In this document: in pieces, positions 6,581-7,552 of the stretch | Layout of the letters: every line of letters starts with the position of its first letter | How positions within the stretch are numbered: position 1 is the stretch's first letter | Assembly: GCA_027349605.1 (NCBI GenBank) | Contig: DAIEMM010000096.1 | Coordinates: 1 to 7,552 of the forward strand | Length of the DNA: 7,552 nt | From: Anaeromyxobacteraceae bacterium | GTDB lineage: Bacteria; Myxococcota; Myxococcia; Myxococcales; Anaeromyxobacteraceae | Direction of reading: 5' to 3' | Program-made: the position numbers and the translations under genes | Notes under the pieces: generated by a model | The model's input: the letters and a program-made list of their open reading frames with translations, nothing else | Told to the model about the DNA's origin: nothing | The model's database searches: none

Positions 6581-7359
6581 CCCTCCTCACCCGGAACACC
6601 CACTCGAACGTCGTCGTCTACGAGGCCCGGGAGATCGCGGTGCGGGCCATGCCCGATTTGCCCATCCGGATCGACCTCGTCGACGGCTGCCCGGCGGCGC
6701 CGGACGAGGACGGTCAGGAGCGCGAGAGCGACGAACCCGACGGACAGCCACCCGATGCGCGTCCAGGCCTCCTGCGGGGTCGCGTGCCGCCCCAGGCGCG
6801 AGCCAATCCAGAGAAGGAGCGGCACCTGGGCACAGGCGGCCAGGGCGTCGAGCGCGAAGAAGCGCCGGATCGGGAGGCCGGACAGCCCGGTCGCCAGGTA
6901 GACCGGTGCCCGCACCAAGGGGATGAAACGGGTCACGAGCACGAGCCCCGGCCCGTGGCGCCGGATGGCGGCCAGCGCGACGGCCACCTGCGGGGAGCCG
7001 AGAAGCCGGTCGAGCCGGCCGCCTCGGCCGATCCGGGATCGCCCCAGGCTGCCCAGGAACACCATGGCCGAGTTGGCCGGGAGGAGCCCGACCAGCACCG
7101 CCGCGAACGCCAGGGCCGGTGAGATGCGCCCCTGGGCCACCAGCATGCCCAGGGTCGTGGTGACGATCTCCTCCGGCACCGAGGGCAACACGCAGGCCTG
7201 GAGCAGGATCCAGGAAGCCGCGAGCGCGACCTGCCACTGGGGTAGTTCTCCGATCCGCTCGAGCAGGGCTTCCACCCCTCCTGCATGCCAGGGTTCCGTG
7301 ACGCCCCGGTGGCGGACGGGTGGCGAGGTCGAACGCGTGGATCGTCCGTGGATCGTCAC
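6568..7359 (-). CDS. DedA/VTT-family integral membrane protein
   Basis: Numbering is from GTG at 7359, giving 263 residues. Proteins of this family sit in the inner membrane and are linked to lipid scrambling, undecaprenyl-phosphate recycling and proton-dependent stress resistance; the substrate here is unknown. Family marks are LPSVPEEIV (58-66), hydrophobic stretches at about 44-58, 82-105, 136-160 and 168-185, and VTRFIPLVRAPVYLATG (142-158), where R144 and R150 match the paired arginines essential in E. coli YqjA. A last span near 200-215 is followed by an Arg cluster and an acidic Asp/Glu/Gly tail. The start is unclear. GTG 7359 has a weak ribosome binding site and adds about 28 unlikely residues. 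GTG 7275 fits the domain better but touches its AGGAGGG, while CTG 7266 would be well spaced. The gene converges on phoU and is probably not part of the Pho operon. The first acidic residue of the family motif seems absent. Confidence 0.85.
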   Translation of the reverse strand: MTIHGRSTRSTSPPVRHRGVTEPWHAGGVEALLERIGELPQWQVALAASWILLQACVLPSVPEEIVTTTLGMLVAQGRISPALAFAAVLVGLLPANSAMVFLGSLGRSRIGRGGRLDRLLGSPQVAVALAAIRRHGPGLVLVTRFIPLVRAPVYLATGLSGLPIRRFFALDALAACAQVPLLLWIGSRLGRHATPQEAWTRIGWLSVGFVALALLTVLVRRRRAAVDEVDPDGQIGHGPHRDLPGLVDDDVRVGVPGEEGAPE

Positions 7360-7454
7360 CGGAGCGCCCCGGAAACTCCACCTGCATCGGGAGAATGGAG
7401 CCGGGAAGTCGCTCCCAGGGCGTCGGGTGGGTCGGGCGGTGAGGAGCTTCCCTC

Positions 7455-7461
7455 GAGGAGG
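7455..7461 (+). promoter_or_regulatory. Ribosome binding site of the right-edge gene
   Basis: GAGGAGG lies 8 nt before ATG 7470, a near-perfect Shine-Dalgarno match, and is the main reason to call a gene there. Confidence 0.7.
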
Positions 7462-7469
7462 CAGGACAG

Positions 7470-7552
7470 ATGACGAGCCACGACCTGTACGCGATCTACG
7501 CCAGTGCCTATGCCGAGTCTTCCCACTTCGAGAGCCGGCGGTTGCCCGACGC
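7470..7552 (+). CDS. Unrecognised protein, N-terminal start (3' partial)
   Basis: Only 27 full codons are visible, reading MTSHDLYAIYASAYAESS, then HFESRRLPD, and the frame is open to the window edge. There is no signal peptide or membrane span; the start looks soluble, with a Tyr/Ala-rich helix. I do not recognise a family from so little sequence. It is transcribed divergently from the DedA gene, with about 110 to 195 bp between their starts depending on the DedA start chosen. That gap should hold both promoters, but I saw no clear promoter motif in it. The strong ribosome binding site makes a real gene likely. Confidence 0.6.
   Translation, partial: MTSHDLYAIYASAYAESSHFESRRLPD

Noticed and set aside
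6418..7122. Open frame continuing in phase after the phoU TAG, suggesting a read-through extension or a small gene
   Set aside because: Most of it runs antisense to the DedA gene, whose membrane motifs are clear, and the translation is low-complexity. PhoU is already full length at the TAG. The first ~30 codons (about 6418-6510) look slightly protein-like but have no start codon with a ribosome binding site.
7356..7359. Single TCAC near the DedA start as a Pho box
   Set aside because: No second TCAC-like unit lies 11 bp away on either side, unlike the porin and pstS sites.
7397..7415. GGAGC/GCTCC inverted repeat in the divergent spacer before the right-edge gene
   Set aside because: Only five pairs with a 9-nt loop, which is expected by chance in DNA this GC-rich.

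Overview
The window is very GC-rich and carries a phosphate-uptake locus on the + strand. The layout, codon bias and gene content suggest a high-GC myxobacterium-type organism (Myxococcota/Deltaproteobacteria, possibly Anaeromyxobacter-like). That placement is inferred from general character and not from a marker gene.

Layout. Positions 1-294 hold the C-terminal end of a PhoR-like sensor histidine kinase. A short gap (295-412) contains two 11-bp direct repeats that look like a Pho box. Positions 413-1756 encode an outer-membrane beta-barrel porin whose frame is broken by one in-frame amber codon at 914-916. A second gap (1757-2011) holds a GC-rich hairpin, a perfect 11-bp tandem repeat and a three-unit Pho-box-like array. 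The tightly packed operon pstS-pstC-pstA-pstB-phoU follows (2012-6417): pstS/pstC overlap by 14 nt, pstC/pstA and pstA/pstB overlap as ATGA, and pstB/phoU are 3 nt apart. A hairpin lies between phoU and a convergent DedA/VTT-family membrane protein gene (minus strand, 6568 to about 7275 or 7359). At the right edge a new + strand gene begins at 7470 behind a strong ribosome binding site and is cut off after 28 codons.

How the genes work together. PstS binds inorganic phosphate in the periplasm. PstC and PstA form the inner-membrane channel, and PstB dimers drive it with ATP. PhoU links Pst activity to the sensor kinase, whose last part is at the left edge; its partner PhoB is not in the window and presumably lies upstream. 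The porin is placed to let phosphate or another anion cross the outer membrane. Matching 11-bp TCAC-phased repeats before both the porin and pstS suggest that both units respond to PhoB, which closes the regulatory loop.

No tRNA, rRNA, CRISPR array, insertion sequence or phage gene was seen. Most of the window is a conventional Pho/Pst locus. The points that stand out are the amber-interrupted porin, the phased Pho-box arrays and the divergent DedA protein.
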